From Actinopolyspora halophila DSM 43834 (GTDB taxonomy: Bacteria; Actinomycetota; Actinomycetes; Mycobacteriales; Pseudonocardiaceae): a stretch of DNA of 64,000 nt. The position numbers were made by a program, and so were the translations under genes. The stretch is from assembly GCF_000371785.1 (NCBI RefSeq), contig NZ_AQUI01000002.1:3141276-3205275 (forward strand). Direction: 5' to 3'. Shown in pieces: positions 53,860 through 62,946 of this stretch. How positions within the stretch are numbered: the first letter of the stretch is position 1; every line of letters starts with the position of its first letter. Under the pieces are notes generated by a model. It had not been told where the DNA came from. It worked only from the letters and a program-made list of their open reading frames with translations, and made no database searches.

Positions 53860-54933
53860 ATGGCCAACCGCGTGTTTCGCATCGCCGCCGTCCCCGCGGA
53901 CGGGGTCGGCTCCGAGGTGGTCCAGGCGGGCAAGACCGTCCTGGAAAGCCTGGCGGCCGATTCCGATGGGGAGTTCGCTTTCGAGTGGACCGAGTACCCG
54001 TGGGGAACCGACTACTACCAACGAACGGGCCGTATGATGCCCGAGGACGGACTGGACCAACTACGCGGATCCGACGCCATCTACTTCGGCGCGGTCGGCT
54101 GGCCCAGCGTGCCCGACCACATCACCCTGTGGGGGCTGCGCCTGGCGATCTGTCAGGGCTTCGATCAATGGGCCAATATTCGCCCCGTCACGTTTCACCC
54201 GGGGGTAACCAGCCCACTGCGTCAGGTCGAGAACACCACCCCGGACTGGGTCGTGGTACGTGAGAACAGCGAAGGCGAGTACTCCGGCCTCGGCGGACGC
54301 AACCTCGCCGGGCGTGGCCCGGGAAACGAGGTCGCCGTTCAATCAGCCCTGTTCACCGAGACCGGCTGCGAGCGCATCATCCGATTCGCTTTCGATCTGG
54401 CCCGCTCACGCCAACGCAAGCACGTGACCAGCGTGACCAAGAGCAACGCCCAACAGTACGGAATGGTGCTGTGGGACGAGGTCTTCGAACGTGTGGCCGC
54501 GGAGTACCCCGACGTCGAATCGGACAGCTGCCTGGTCGACGCGGCCGCCGCGCGATTCGTGCTGCACCCGGAGGACCTGTCGGTGGTCGTAGCTTCGAAC
54601 CTGCACGCGGACATCCTGTCCGACCTGGGCAGCGCGATGGCGGGCAGCCTGGGACTCGCGACCAGCGCCAACCTCAATCCGGAAAACCGCACTCCTTCGA
54701 TGTTCGAACCCGTGCACGGCAGTGCACCCGACATCGCGGGCAAAGGCATCGCCAACCCGATCGGAGCGATCGGAAGCGCCGCGTTGATGCTGTCCCACTT
54801 CGGACTCGACGAACCGGCGTCGCGCATTCGTCACGCCATCAACACGACGACCGCTGCCGGTGTCCTCCCCACCGATCTCGGAGGCAACGCGACCAGCGAA
54901 CGGATCACCAAAACCATCGTGGACCACCTCTAA
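53860..54933 (+). CDS. tartrate dehydrogenase / D-malate dehydrogenase-type decarboxylating enzyme
   Basis: 357-residue isocitrate/isopropylmalate dehydrogenase-family enzyme. Tartrate dehydrogenase marks: EYPWGTDYYQRTGRMMPEDG, IYFGAVGWPSVPDHITLWG, WVVVRENSEGEYSGLGGR; metal/substrate residues in VTKSNAQQYGMVLWDEVFE and LHADILSDLGSAMAGSLG; cofactor segment FEPVHGSAPDIAGKGIANP. Characterised enzymes oxidise (+)-tartrate, decarboxylate meso-tartrate to glycerate and decarboxylate D-malate. Preceded by AGGAGAAC. Confidence 0.9.
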   Translation: MANRVFRIAAVPADGVGSEVVQAGKTVLESLAADSDGEFAFEWTEYPWGTDYYQRTGRMMPEDGLDQLRGSDAIYFGAVGWPSVPDHITLWGLRLAICQGFDQWANIRPVTFHPGVTSPLRQVENTTPDWVVVRENSEGEYSGLGGRNLAGRGPGNEVAVQSALFTETGCERIIRFAFDLARSRQRKHVTSVTKSNAQQYGMVLWDEVFERVAAEYPDVESDSCLVDAAAARFVLHPEDLSVVVASNLHADILSDLGSAMAGSLGLATSANLNPENRTPSMFEPVHGSAPDIAGKGIANPIGAIGSAALMLSHFGLDEPASRIRHAINTTTAAGVLPTDLGGNATSERITKTIVDHL

Positions 54934-55129
54934 CCGGCTCATTCCATTCGTCACCGGAAGGCGTGCACGCCGAACAACGCCGTGACCACGGGTATCGGGG
55001 CACGTCAGCCGTCCGTCGGCCCGAGGTGGCCGCACACCTGCCGAGCCGGAACCACCGTCCTCCTGAACGCCGCTTTCCCGTGTGCCAGGAGCTGTCCAGC
55101 ACAGTCGCAGGACGACGTTGAGCGCAGCG

Positions 55130-55182
55130 AGGTCTCCGGGGATGGACCAACGTTCGAGAAGACCCCATCCGTCCGGAGACCT
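55130..55182. repeat. long imperfect hairpin between convergent operons
   Basis: AGGTCTCCGGGGATGG (55130-55145) pairs with CCATCCGTCCGGAGACCT (55165-55182), two unpaired bases, 19-nt loop. It lies in the 331-bp gap 54934-55264 between tartrate dehydrogenase and the aminotransferase gene, which holds no other gene I can support. Probable terminator or leftover of a mobile element end. Confidence 0.6.
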
Positions 55183-55264
55183 CGGTGAGCGGCTGCCGAT
55201 CGGGCAAGCGATGCTCAACAGACCGACCGGCCGGACGGCCGGTGAGGAAGCCACCGCTCACGCC

Positions 55265-56617
55265 CTAACCGCGCTGCTCGGCCAGGGTCCGGTCGACCGC
55301 GTCGAGGGCCCCGTCGAGGACGGCCAACCCCTCACGGGCCTGCTGCGCGGTGATCGTGCAAGGCGGCACGACGTGAACGCGGTGATACGTGGTGGGAATC
55401 AGCAACCCGGCCTCGGCGCACTCCGCCATAAACCGCTTCATCACCGGACTGGAACCACCGTACGGCGCCGCGGGCTCCTTCGTCGCACGATCGGTGACCA
55501 GCTCCAACGCCCAGAACACCCCGAGACCACGCACGTCACCGATGCTCGGGTGCCGCTCGGCGAGCTCCCGCAACCCCGGCCCGAGCACCTCCGCGCCGAT
55601 CGCAGCGGCGTTGTCCACGATGCCCTCCTCGTCCATCGCGGTGATGGCGGCCACCGCCGCGGCGCAGGCGAGCGGATGCCCGGAGTAGGTGAGCCCACCG
55701 GGATAGGCGCGGTGGTCGAACGTGGACGCGATCGCCTCGTTGACGGCCACCCCGCCCAGCGGGACGTAACCGGAGTTGACCCCCTTGGCGAAGGCGATCA
55801 GATCCGGGGTCACGTCGTAGTGCTCCACGGCGAACCACGCGCCGGTGCGCCCGAAACCGGCCATGACCTCGTCGGCGATGTAGACGATGCCGTAACGGTC
55901 GCACAACTCGCGCACGCCCCGCAGGTAACCGGGCGGCGGCTGCATGATGCCCGCCGTGCCGGGAACCGTCTCGAGCACGAGCGCGGCGACGGTCTCCGGC
56001 CCCTCCAACTCGATGACCTGCTCGAGGTGCTCGAGCGCCCTCCGGCACTCCTCGCCCTCGTCGGCGGAGTGGAACGGCGAGCGGTAGGGATGCGGTCCGA
56101 AGAAGTGGACCGTGCCCGCCCCCGACTGCTCGTTGGGCCAACGCCGGGGGTCGCCGGTGAGGTTGATCGCCGTCGTAGTCGCACCGTGGTACGAGCGATA
56201 CCGCGAGAGCACCTTGTGCCGCCCGGTGTGCAACCGCGCCATCCGGACGGCGTTCTCGACGGCTTCCGCTCCCCCGTTGGTGAAGAAGACCTTGTCCAAC
56301 CCCTCCGGGGTGCGCTCGGCGATCAACCGCGCGGCCCGGCTGCGCGGCTCCGTGGCGCAGGCAGGCGAGATCGTGCACAGCTGCTCGGCCTGCTCCCTGA
56401 TGGCCTGGACGACGGCCGGGTGCTGATGTCCGATGTTGGTGTTGACCAGCTGGCTGGTGAAGTCGAGGTAGCGGCGCCCCTCGCCGTCCCAGACGTGGAC
56501 GCCCTCCGCGCGCTCGACGACCATCGGGTCCAGCTCGGCCTGGGCCGACCACGAGTGCAGCACGTGGGCCCTGTCGAGCTCGTAGGTCCCGGCGGCCGAA
56601 GACGAGGCAAGTGACAT
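55265..56617 (-). CDS. class III aminotransferase (omega-amino acid:pyruvate type)
   Basis: 450-residue PLP enzyme. The PLP lysine is Lys278 in IAFAKGVNSGYVPLGG, Asp249 of IADEVMAGFGRTG binds the pyridine nitrogen, and FFTNGGAEAVENAVRMAR and SYHGATTTA bind the phosphate. The sequence is closest in style to beta-alanine or taurine:pyruvate aminotransferases. ATG 56617 has GGAAGG upstream. It lies downstream of mmsA on the same strand; the product aldehyde would be that enzyme's substrate. Confidence 0.9.
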   Translation of the reverse strand: MSLASSSAAGTYELDRAHVLHSWSAQAELDPMVVERAEGVHVWDGEGRRYLDFTSQLVNTNIGHQHPAVVQAIREQAEQLCTISPACATEPRSRAARLIAERTPEGLDKVFFTNGGAEAVENAVRMARLHTGRHKVLSRYRSYHGATTTAINLTGDPRRWPNEQSGAGTVHFFGPHPYRSPFHSADEGEECRRALEHLEQVIELEGPETVAALVLETVPGTAGIMQPPPGYLRGVRELCDRYGIVYIADEVMAGFGRTGAWFAVEHYDVTPDLIAFAKGVNSGYVPLGGVAVNEAIASTFDHRAYPGGLTYSGHPLACAAAVAAITAMDEEGIVDNAAAIGAEVLGPGLRELAERHPSIGDVRGLGVFWALELVTDRATKEPAAPYGGSSPVMKRFMAECAEAGLLIPTTYHRVHVVPPCTITAQQAREGLAVLDGALDAVDRTLAEQRG

Positions 56618-56918
56618 GGAAAAACCTTCCAAAAGAGAGTGCGCGAACTGGTCCGCTTGACGGATCCACTGGGGAACCTCGGCTCACGGGGCTTTTCCCA
56701 CGCGGATTTGCGGTGAGAACCAGGCTTCTTTCGGCGCGGACAGCGCCGAAACACCCATCCACGCAGTCGGCACCGCCGCGGGTTCTCAGTCGAGTGCCCG
56801 GCGAGGACGGCCCCGACGTTGTGTAGGTCGCTACCCGATGTCGGGCCTCGCCGGAGCGAGAGCCCGCGAGAGGTTCCGCCAAGTGACCACCCAAGCAAAC
56901 CGGGATGACGAAGCTCAA
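56618..56918. other. gap between mmsA and the aminotransferase, with hairpin
   Basis: 301 bp without a gene. TTTCGGCGC (56727-56735), 5-nt loop, GCGCCGAAA (56741-56749) is a perfect 9-bp hairpin that could end or attenuate the mmsA transcript before the aminotransferase. An 8-bp pair TGAGAACC / GGTTCTCA lies around it, about 60 bp apart. Confidence 0.5.
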
Positions 56919-58430
56919 TCACGTGTTCTGCGGGAAACCGAGACCGACCTGCTGCTGCTCGGGCTCGGGCCAGCGCGTGGTGACGGCCTTGCCGCGGGTG
57001 AAGAAGTGCACCCCCTCCGTGCCGTAGGCGTGCGTGTCACCGAACAACGAGGCCTTCCAACCACCGAAGGAGTAGTAGGCCACGGGCACGGGGATCGGCA
57101 CGTTGATGCCGACCATGCCGACCTCCACCTCGCGCTGGAAGTGCCGCGCGGTGCGGCCGTCGTTGGTGAACAGCGCGACCCCGTTGCCGTAGGGGTTGGC
57201 GTTGATCAGCTCGAGCGCCTCGTCGTAGGAGGACACCCGCAGCACCGACAGCACCGGGCCGAAGATCTCGTCGGTGTAGACCGACATCTCCGGGGTGACG
57301 TGATCGAACAGGGTGGGCCCGAGCCAGAATCCCTCGCCGGAGGCCTCCGGAGTGACCTCGCGCCCGTCGACGACGAGTTCCGCTCCCTCCGCGACACCGG
57401 TCCGCACGTAGTCGGCGACCCGGTCGCGGTGCTCCCCGGTGACCAGCGGCCCCATGTCGGTGCCACGCCTGCCGTCACCGACGCGGAGCCCACCGACCTT
57501 CTCCCGGACCCTGTCCACGAGCTCGTCGGCGACCGAGTCGATCGCCACGAGAGCGCTGACGGCCATGCACCGCTCCCCGGCGGAACCGAACCCGGCGTTG
57601 ACCGCCGCGTCGGCCGCCTGGTCGAGATCGGCGTCGGGCAGCACGAGCATGTGGTTCTTGGCCCCGCCGAGTGCCTGGACCCGCTTGCCGTGCGCGGTCG
57701 CCGTCTCGTAGACGTGGCGCGCGATCGGCGTGGACCCGACGAACGAGACGGCCTTGACCGCGGAGTGCCGCAACAGCCCGTCGACCGCGTCCCCCTCGCC
57801 GTGCAGCACGTTGAACACCCCCGGCGGAAGACCGGCCTCGGCCCACAGCTCGGCCAACCAGTTCGCCGCGGACGGATCCTTCTCGCTCGGCTTGAGCACC
57901 ACGGTGTTGCCCGCCGCGATCGCCAGCGGGAAGAACCACATCGGCACCATGGCCGGGAAGTTGAACGGGCTGACCACGGCCACCGGCCCCAGCGGCTGCC
58001 GCAGCGAGTGCACGTCCACCCCGGTGGAGGCGTTGTCGGTCATCTCGCCCTTGAGCAGGTGCCCCAGTCCGCAGGCGAACTCCACGACCTCCAACCCGCG
58101 GGAGATCTCGCCGAGCGCGTCGTCGAGCACCTTGCCGTGCTCGGCGGTGATGATCTCGGCCAGTTCACCCTTGCGCTCGGCGAGCAGCTCGCGGAACCGG
58201 AAGAGAACCTGCGTGCGCCGGGTGAGGGAGGTGTCGCGCCAGCCGGGGAAAGCGGCCCGCGCCGCTTCCACGGCCGCGTCCACATCGGCGGGCTCGGCCA
58301 GCCGCACGTGCAGCCGCCCCCGACCGGTCGCCGGGTCGACGACCTCGCCGGTCCGCGCGGCGGACCCCTCCCACGGCTCGTTGCCCACCCAGTGCGGCAA
58401 GGTGCGCGGGGCGGAGGACTCGGAAGTCAT
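56919..58430 (-). CDS. mmsA: CoA-acylating (methyl)malonate-semialdehyde dehydrogenase
   Basis: 503-residue aldehyde dehydrogenase of the MmsA group, turning malonate or methylmalonate semialdehyde into acetyl- or propionyl-CoA plus CO2. Catalytic Cys288 in FGSAGERCMAVSA; cofactor segments PFNFPAMVPMWFFPLAIAAG and KPSEKDPS; GFGSAG and the C-terminal GGWKASLFGDTHAYG are characteristic. It precedes the aminotransferase gene and diverges from the PucR gene, consistent with beta-alanine or thymine/uracil breakdown. Confidence 0.92.
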   Translation of the reverse strand: MTSESSAPRTLPHWVGNEPWEGSAARTGEVVDPATGRGRLHVRLAEPADVDAAVEAARAAFPGWRDTSLTRRTQVLFRFRELLAERKGELAEIITAEHGKVLDDALGEISRGLEVVEFACGLGHLLKGEMTDNASTGVDVHSLRQPLGPVAVVSPFNFPAMVPMWFFPLAIAAGNTVVLKPSEKDPSAANWLAELWAEAGLPPGVFNVLHGEGDAVDGLLRHSAVKAVSFVGSTPIARHVYETATAHGKRVQALGGAKNHMLVLPDADLDQAADAAVNAGFGSAGERCMAVSALVAIDSVADELVDRVREKVGGLRVGDGRRGTDMGPLVTGEHRDRVADYVRTGVAEGAELVVDGREVTPEASGEGFWLGPTLFDHVTPEMSVYTDEIFGPVLSVLRVSSYDEALELINANPYGNGVALFTNDGRTARHFQREVEVGMVGINVPIPVPVAYYSFGGWKASLFGDTHAYGTEGVHFFTRGKAVTTRWPEPEQQQVGLGFPQNT

Positions 58431-58501
58431 GGGGCTCCTCACTCGTCGACGATGCTTCCCACATCCTCGGGCGCACCACGGCCCACCGACAATCGACGAA
58501 G

Positions 58502-58529
58502 TGTCAACCAACTCGACTTCTTCTTGACA
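58502..58529. promoter_or_regulatory. PucR operator candidate
   Basis: TGTCAA (58502-58507) and TTGACA (58524-58529), perfect arms 22 bp apart centre to centre, in the 121-bp divergent space. A TAGAAT -10 candidate (58539-58544) for the PucR gene ends 7 bp before its ATG, so that message may be leaderless. Confidence 0.5.
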
Positions 58530-58551
58530 ACTCGTCAGTAGAATCGCGCAC

Positions 58552-60207
58552 ATGGTGCGGCAACTGACCGTGAGCGACATCGTGGCCCTGTCCCTCGTCC
58601 AGGAGGCGCTGCCGGAAGTCGTCTCCCCCGCCACCGCCGACCGCCCCGTGCGCTGGGTCCACGTCAGCGAACTGGAAGAGCTCTCGGCACTGCTCAAGGG
58701 CGGCGAGCTGATCCTGACCACCGGCATCGGCATCGGCCACACCGACGCGGAACAACGCGACTACCTGCGCAACCTCGACCGCGCCGGAGCCGCGGGACTG
58801 GTCATCGAACTCGGGCGCCAGTTCGACCAGCCCCCGCGGGGCCTCGCACGGGCCGCGGAGGAACTGGCCTTCCCACTGGTGGTGCTGCACCGCCCGCTGC
58901 GGTTCGTCGCGCTCACCGAGGCGGTGCACGCACGCATCATCGACGAGCAGGTCGAACGGCTGAGCTTCTCCGAACGAGTGCACCGCACCTTCTCGGAACT
59001 CGCCGTCGAAACCACCGGCACCGAGCAGATCCTGCACCAGGGACGACTCCTGGCAGGAGCACCGCTCGTGCTGGAGGACCTCGGGCACCGCGTGATCGCC
59101 TACGAACTCGGCGACGCCTCGGCCGCCCAGGTGCTCGACCAGTGGGAACGACGTTCCCGCGCCGCGGGCGACGGGGTCAGCATGCCCCTCGGCAACGAAC
59201 GCTGGACCACCTCACTGGTGGGACCCCGACGCAACCCGTGGGGCAGGCTCGTCCTCCTCGGCGGCACGCTGGACGACGACGCGGCCCGCACCCTGCTCGA
59301 ACGAACGGCCCAGGCGCTCACCGTCGCTCGCCTGGTCGAACGCGAACGGCGCGGGGAGGAACACCGCACCCACGCCGGACTGCTGGCCGAACTGCTGGCC
59401 GGACGGGCGATCGACGGGCCCGACCTGCGCACCCGCGCCTCCGCGGCCGGGCTCACCACCACCGGCCCCTACCTCCCGCTCACCCTGGTCCCCACCCGCG
59501 GCAGGCCCACCGGGACGAGCCCCGCGTCCGGGGAGGCCCCCGGCAGCGACCCGGCCGCCCGGGTGCGCGACATCGTCGCCGCCCAGCTGCGCGCGGCGGG
59601 CCGACCGGGGCTGGTCGCCTCCACCCAGCCGGGCACCGTCACCGCCGTGCTCGGCCTGAACTCCGCCGACGAGGACCGGCTCCTGGAAAGGCTCGCCCCG
59701 GCAGTGCACGAGCGGATCGCCGCCGAAGGCGAGGGGACCACCTGGGTGATCGGCGTCGGGCGCCGCGCGAGCACACTGGCCGGCATCGGACCGCTGCTCG
59801 ACGAGTCCGGGCACGCGGCCGAGGCCGCGGCCGCACAACAGGAGCACGGCCCGGGGAGCCGCCCCTTCCACCGCAGCGCCGACGTGCGGCTGCGCGGCGT
59901 GCTCTCGCTGCTGCGCGACGACCCCCGCCTGGTCGCCTTCGCCGAGGCGGAACTGGGACCGCTGCTGGCCCACGACGCGAAACACCACACCACGCTCGCC
60001 GACCTGCTCGGCGAGTTCCTGCGCCACGGCGGCAACAAGACGGAACTGGCCAGACGCTCCCACCTCAGCCGACCGGCGCTGTACAACCGGCTGGCCACGA
60101 TCGAGTCCGTGCTCGACGTGGACCTCGCCGACGCGGAGTCCCGGGTGTCCCTGCACGTCGCCGCGCTGCTGCGCGAGCTCCGCGGCGCGCGGAACGAGAC
60201 GGGGTGA
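58552..60207 (+). CDS. PucR-family transcriptional regulator
   Basis: 551 residues: PucR N-terminal domain (SDIVALSLVQEALPEVVSPA, WVHVSELEELSALLKGGELI, TTGIGI), a middle GGDEF-like region (VIGVGRRAS) and the C-terminal HTH_30 (LGEFLRHGGNKTELARRSHL, SRPALYNRLATIESVL). PucR proteins respond to purine, GABA or amino-acid intermediates. It diverges from the mmsA/aminotransferase genes and is their likely regulator. Confidence 0.92.
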   Translation: MVRQLTVSDIVALSLVQEALPEVVSPATADRPVRWVHVSELEELSALLKGGELILTTGIGIGHTDAEQRDYLRNLDRAGAAGLVIELGRQFDQPPRGLARAAEELAFPLVVLHRPLRFVALTEAVHARIIDEQVERLSFSERVHRTFSELAVETTGTEQILHQGRLLAGAPLVLEDLGHRVIAYELGDASAAQVLDQWERRSRAAGDGVSMPLGNERWTTSLVGPRRNPWGRLVLLGGTLDDDAARTLLERTAQALTVARLVERERRGEEHRTHAGLLAELLAGRAIDGPDLRTRASAAGLTTTGPYLPLTLVPTRGRPTGTSPASGEAPGSDPAARVRDIVAAQLRAAGRPGLVASTQPGTVTAVLGLNSADEDRLLERLAPAVHERIAAEGEGTTWVIGVGRRASTLAGIGPLLDESGHAAEAAAAQQEHGPGSRPFHRSADVRLRGVLSLLRDDPRLVAFAEAELGPLLAHDAKHHTTLADLLGEFLRHGGNKTELARRSHLSRPALYNRLATIESVLDVDLADAESRVSLHVAALLRELRGARNETG

Positions 60208-60235
60208 CCACCGTTTCCGGGCCGGTTCGACGGGC

Positions 60236-60535
60236 TGCCAGCCGTGCTGGCGGCCAAGCGGCTCGGCGCCGAACAGGTCCTGCGCATGGGCAGGCACACC
60301 GAGCGCACCGATCTCGGCCGCGAGTTCGGCGCCACCGACTGGCCCCCGAACGCGACGACGAGGGGGTCGCCCGCGCCAGGGAACTGGCAGGCGGCGACGG
60401 CACCCGCGCGGTGCTGGAGTGCGTCGGCACGAAACCCGCGCTGGAGACCGCGTTCGGCGCGGTCCGCGACAAAGGCGTGGTCAGCCGCGTGGGCGCGGCG
60501 CAGACCCGCGTGCGCAGGCTGATCGAGTACCGTCA
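60236..60535 (+). pseudogene. alcohol dehydrogenase C-terminal relic
   Basis: Plus-strand remains of a zinc-type alcohol dehydrogenase: LPAVLAAKRLGAEQVLRMGR, TERTDLGREFGATD, then after a frameshift EGVARARELAGGDGTRAVLE, CVGTKPALETAFGAVRDKGV and SRVG. The N-terminal catalytic domain and true C-terminus are absent. It begins 29 bp after the PucR stop, so a former neighbour was deleted at the junction with the mnh operon. Confidence 0.75.
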
Positions 60536-60548
60536 CCAGTTCGACCGT

Positions 60549-60899
60549 TCAAGCCCTCCCGTCCGGGTGTTCACCGCCCGGAGGATCGAAGTGCTCGACG
60601 GCTTCATCGACCCGCAGCACCCTTCCGGGCTCGGTGCGGTAGGCGGCCCGCCCGATGAGATGTCCGGAGACAGGAGCCACCAGCCAGTAGAAGACCACGA
60701 CGATCACGGCCTTCACCGCGACGTCCACCGCGGGCAGGGCGAGCACCGCCCCGGTCAGCGAGAGCGCGAGTCCGAGCGTGCTGGCCTTGGTCACCGCCTG
60801 CAGCCGGGAGAGCGGGTCGGACAGCCGCACCAGTCCCACGGCGGCGATCAGGCACAGCAGCGCGCCGAGGGTCGCGACGACCGTGCCCGCCCAGATCAT
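60549..60899 (-). CDS. mnhG: Mrp antiporter subunit G
   Basis: 116 residues, three helices (TVVATLGALLCLIAAVGLVR, ASTLGLALSLTGAVLALP, KAVIVVVFYWLVAPVSGHLI) with the MrpG feature RLSDPLSRLQAVTKASTLG. Smallest membrane subunit of the multi-subunit Na+(K+)/H+ antiporter. Last gene of the operon; it overlaps mnhF by 4 bp. The hydrophilic tail is typical of actinobacterial members. Confidence 0.92.
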   Translation of the reverse strand: MIWAGTVVATLGALLCLIAAVGLVRLSDPLSRLQAVTKASTLGLALSLTGAVLALPAVDVAVKAVIVVVFYWLVAPVSGHLIGRAAYRTEPGRVLRVDEAVEHFDPPGGEHPDGRA

Positions 60900-61171
60900 T
60901 CCGAATCCTCCTCACCCGTGTGGGTGCGCTGGATCAGATAGGCCAGCGCGGCCGTGGTGACGAACTGAAGCAGCGCTACGATGACCGCGACGGTGAGAAC
61001 GTGCGTGGACTCGAGTCGGGCGGCGAGCAGCCCCAACCCGGCGAGCAGCACGACGAAGGCGAGTTCGGCGGCGATCACCCGATCGGCGGGTGACGGTCCC
61101 CACGCGACACGCCCCAACGCGAGCGCGAAACCGATCGCGAGCACGGCCAGCGGCAGATCCACCGGTGTCAT
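60896..61171 (-). CDS. mnhF: Mrp antiporter subunit F
   Basis: 91 residues, three helices, with the MrpF core ALALGRVAWGPSPADRVIAA and the following ELAFVVLLAGLGLLAAR. ATG 61171 overlaps the mnhE stop by 4 bp. Part of the hetero-oligomeric cation/proton antiporter. Confidence 0.92.
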   Translation of the reverse strand: MTPVDLPLAVLAIGFALALGRVAWGPSPADRVIAAELAFVVLLAGLGLLAARLESTHVLTVAVIVALLQFVTTAALAYLIQRTHTGEEDSE

Positions 61172-61497
61172 CCCACCGCCTCCAGGAGCAGACGCTGCAT
61201 CTTGCGGAGATCGTCCCGACGGTCCTCCAACGGTCGGGTCGCTAGCACGTGGACGTACATGCTGCTCCGGTCCTCGGCCACGTCGAGCGTGAGCGTGCCG
61301 GGCGTCAACGAGATCAGGTTCGCGAGTGTGGTGATCAACCAGGGATTTCCGGTTTCCAGCTCGAGGGCGAGCACCGCGGCATCGACCGTTCCCGGAGTGA
61401 CCACTGTGCGGGTCACCTCGAAGTTGGCACGTACGAGCTGGTCCGCGAAGGTCAGCACCAGTGCCGCCAGCCGCCGAATTCGTCGCAGCGGAGTCAT
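61168..61497 (-). CDS. mnhE: Mrp antiporter subunit E
   Basis: 109 residues. MrpE features: ADQLVRANFEVTRTVVTPG, NPWLITTLANLISLTPGTLT and LDVAEDRSSMYVHVLATRP. The usual N-terminal helices of longer MrpE proteins are missing; short MrpE forms without them occur in actinomycetes. Overlaps mnhD and mnhF by 4 bp each. Confidence 0.9.
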   Translation of the reverse strand: MTPLRRIRRLAALVLTFADQLVRANFEVTRTVVTPGTVDAAVLALELETGNPWLITTLANLISLTPGTLTLDVAEDRSSMYVHVLATRPLEDRRDDLRKMQRLLLEAVG

Positions 61498-62946
61498 GAT
61501 CCGAGCACCTGCCGTGCGTACGTGGCGGGGTCGACAAGCACCTCCGCCGAGCCTTCGGCGACCGTGAGCAGCCATCCGGGCACGACCCCGACCACAAGAG
61601 CGGCCACGGCGACCGCCACCGCGGGAGCGACGCACGCCGACAGCCGTGCGGAGCTCGTCCCGCTACCGGGCTCGGTCTCCCCCCCTCCCACTCACGTGCC
61701 ACCACAGCGGCAGCAGGGCCGCGAGCGTCGCCGCGGAGGCCACCAGGACCGCGACGGCCACCACGACCGAGCCCGCGTCGAAGGCGGCTTCCACGAGCAA
61801 CGCCTTGCCGACGAAACCGGCCAGTGGCGGAATCCCAACCAGCGACAACGCGAGCAGCGCGAAACCGGTCAAAGCCACCGCCCGCACTCCTCCCGCGGGC
61901 ACGGTGGAATCACCGAGCGGACGATAGGCCAGAATGGCGGCTGCCTTGATGACCACGTCCTGCAGGATGAAGAACACTCCCGCGGTCACGGCGGCAACGG
62001 TTCCCAGAGCGAAGCCGGCGGCCATGAACCCGACCTGAGTCACGATCAGCAACCCGAGAACCCGCCCGTGCTGTTTCGCCGCCACGGCCGCCACCGACGC
62101 GAGCAGCAGGGTCGCGACGGCGACGACGAGAACACCGCTCCGCAGGACGCTCGAACCGTCGAAGGCCAGCAGCACCACCCGGTACAGCGCTGCCACACCG
62201 ACGGTGGTCAGCGTGCCTGCGAACAACGCCATCGTGGTGCGCTGGGCAGCGGGATAACCAACAGCGAGCCAGCCGGAGAACGGCAGCAGACCGGCCTTGA
62301 GCGTGAAGGCCAGCACCACCAGCACGGCCCCCGGCATGGCCCCGGAGTCGACCACCGGCTGCTGGGCCAGCCGCGCCAGGTTCACGGTGCCGGTCGCGGC
62401 GAAAACACCGGCGATCCCGGTCAGCAGCAGCATCGTCCCGATCAAGTTGACCGTGACGTAGACGCTGGCCGCGCGCAGCTGGGGCAGTCCGCCGAGCAGG
62501 ATCAGCAGCACGTAGCTGCCGATGAGCACCACCTCGAAGAACACGAAGAGATTGAACAGGTCACCGGCGATGAAGCTGCCGGATGCCCCACCGATCAGCA
62601 CCAACATCAACGGCTGCAGGAAGGGCGAGTGATCGTCTCCGGTCATGGCCATCGTCGCGGTGACCACCGCCGCCAGCAGTCCGGTGGCCGCCACGAGCGC
62701 CGCCCCGAACGGATCGGCCGTCAACGCGATGCCGGTCAGGGAACTCTTGCCACCCACGACCGTGGACACGACCCCCGAGGACAACGACTCGACGACGAGC
62801 AGCACCCCCGCGGCGATCACCACCACCAGCGCCGCGATGGTGACCGCGCGTTGGACGCCGTTCCAACGTCGCCCGAGCGCCGCGAACGCCGCCGCGGCCA
62901 GCGGCGCGATCAGCGGACTCAACAGCAGCAGCTGGGTAATCACCAT
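61494..62946 (-). pseudogene. mnhD: Mrp antiporter subunit D, split by a frameshift
   Basis: The first 427 codons give a normal MrpD proton-channel subunit: SFIAGDLFNLFVFFEVVLIG, TLKAGLLPFSGWLAVGYPAA, HGRVLGLLIVTQVGFMAAG and IPPLAGFVGKALLVEAAF. The frame ends after LLPLWWHVSGRGGDRAR. A shifted frame continues with the missing last helix (ACVAPAVAVAVAALVVGVVP) and a TYARQVLGS end, stopping at the mnhE start. A run of seven G (minus strand, 61679-61685) is at the break; six would restore one protein of about 483 residues. Real mutation, slippage or read error cannot be told apart here. Confidence 0.88.

Noticed and set aside
56838-58541. Plus-strand frame of 567 codons opposite mmsA
   Set aside because: Antisense shadow of a gene with a recognisable catalytic Cys288 and NAD site.
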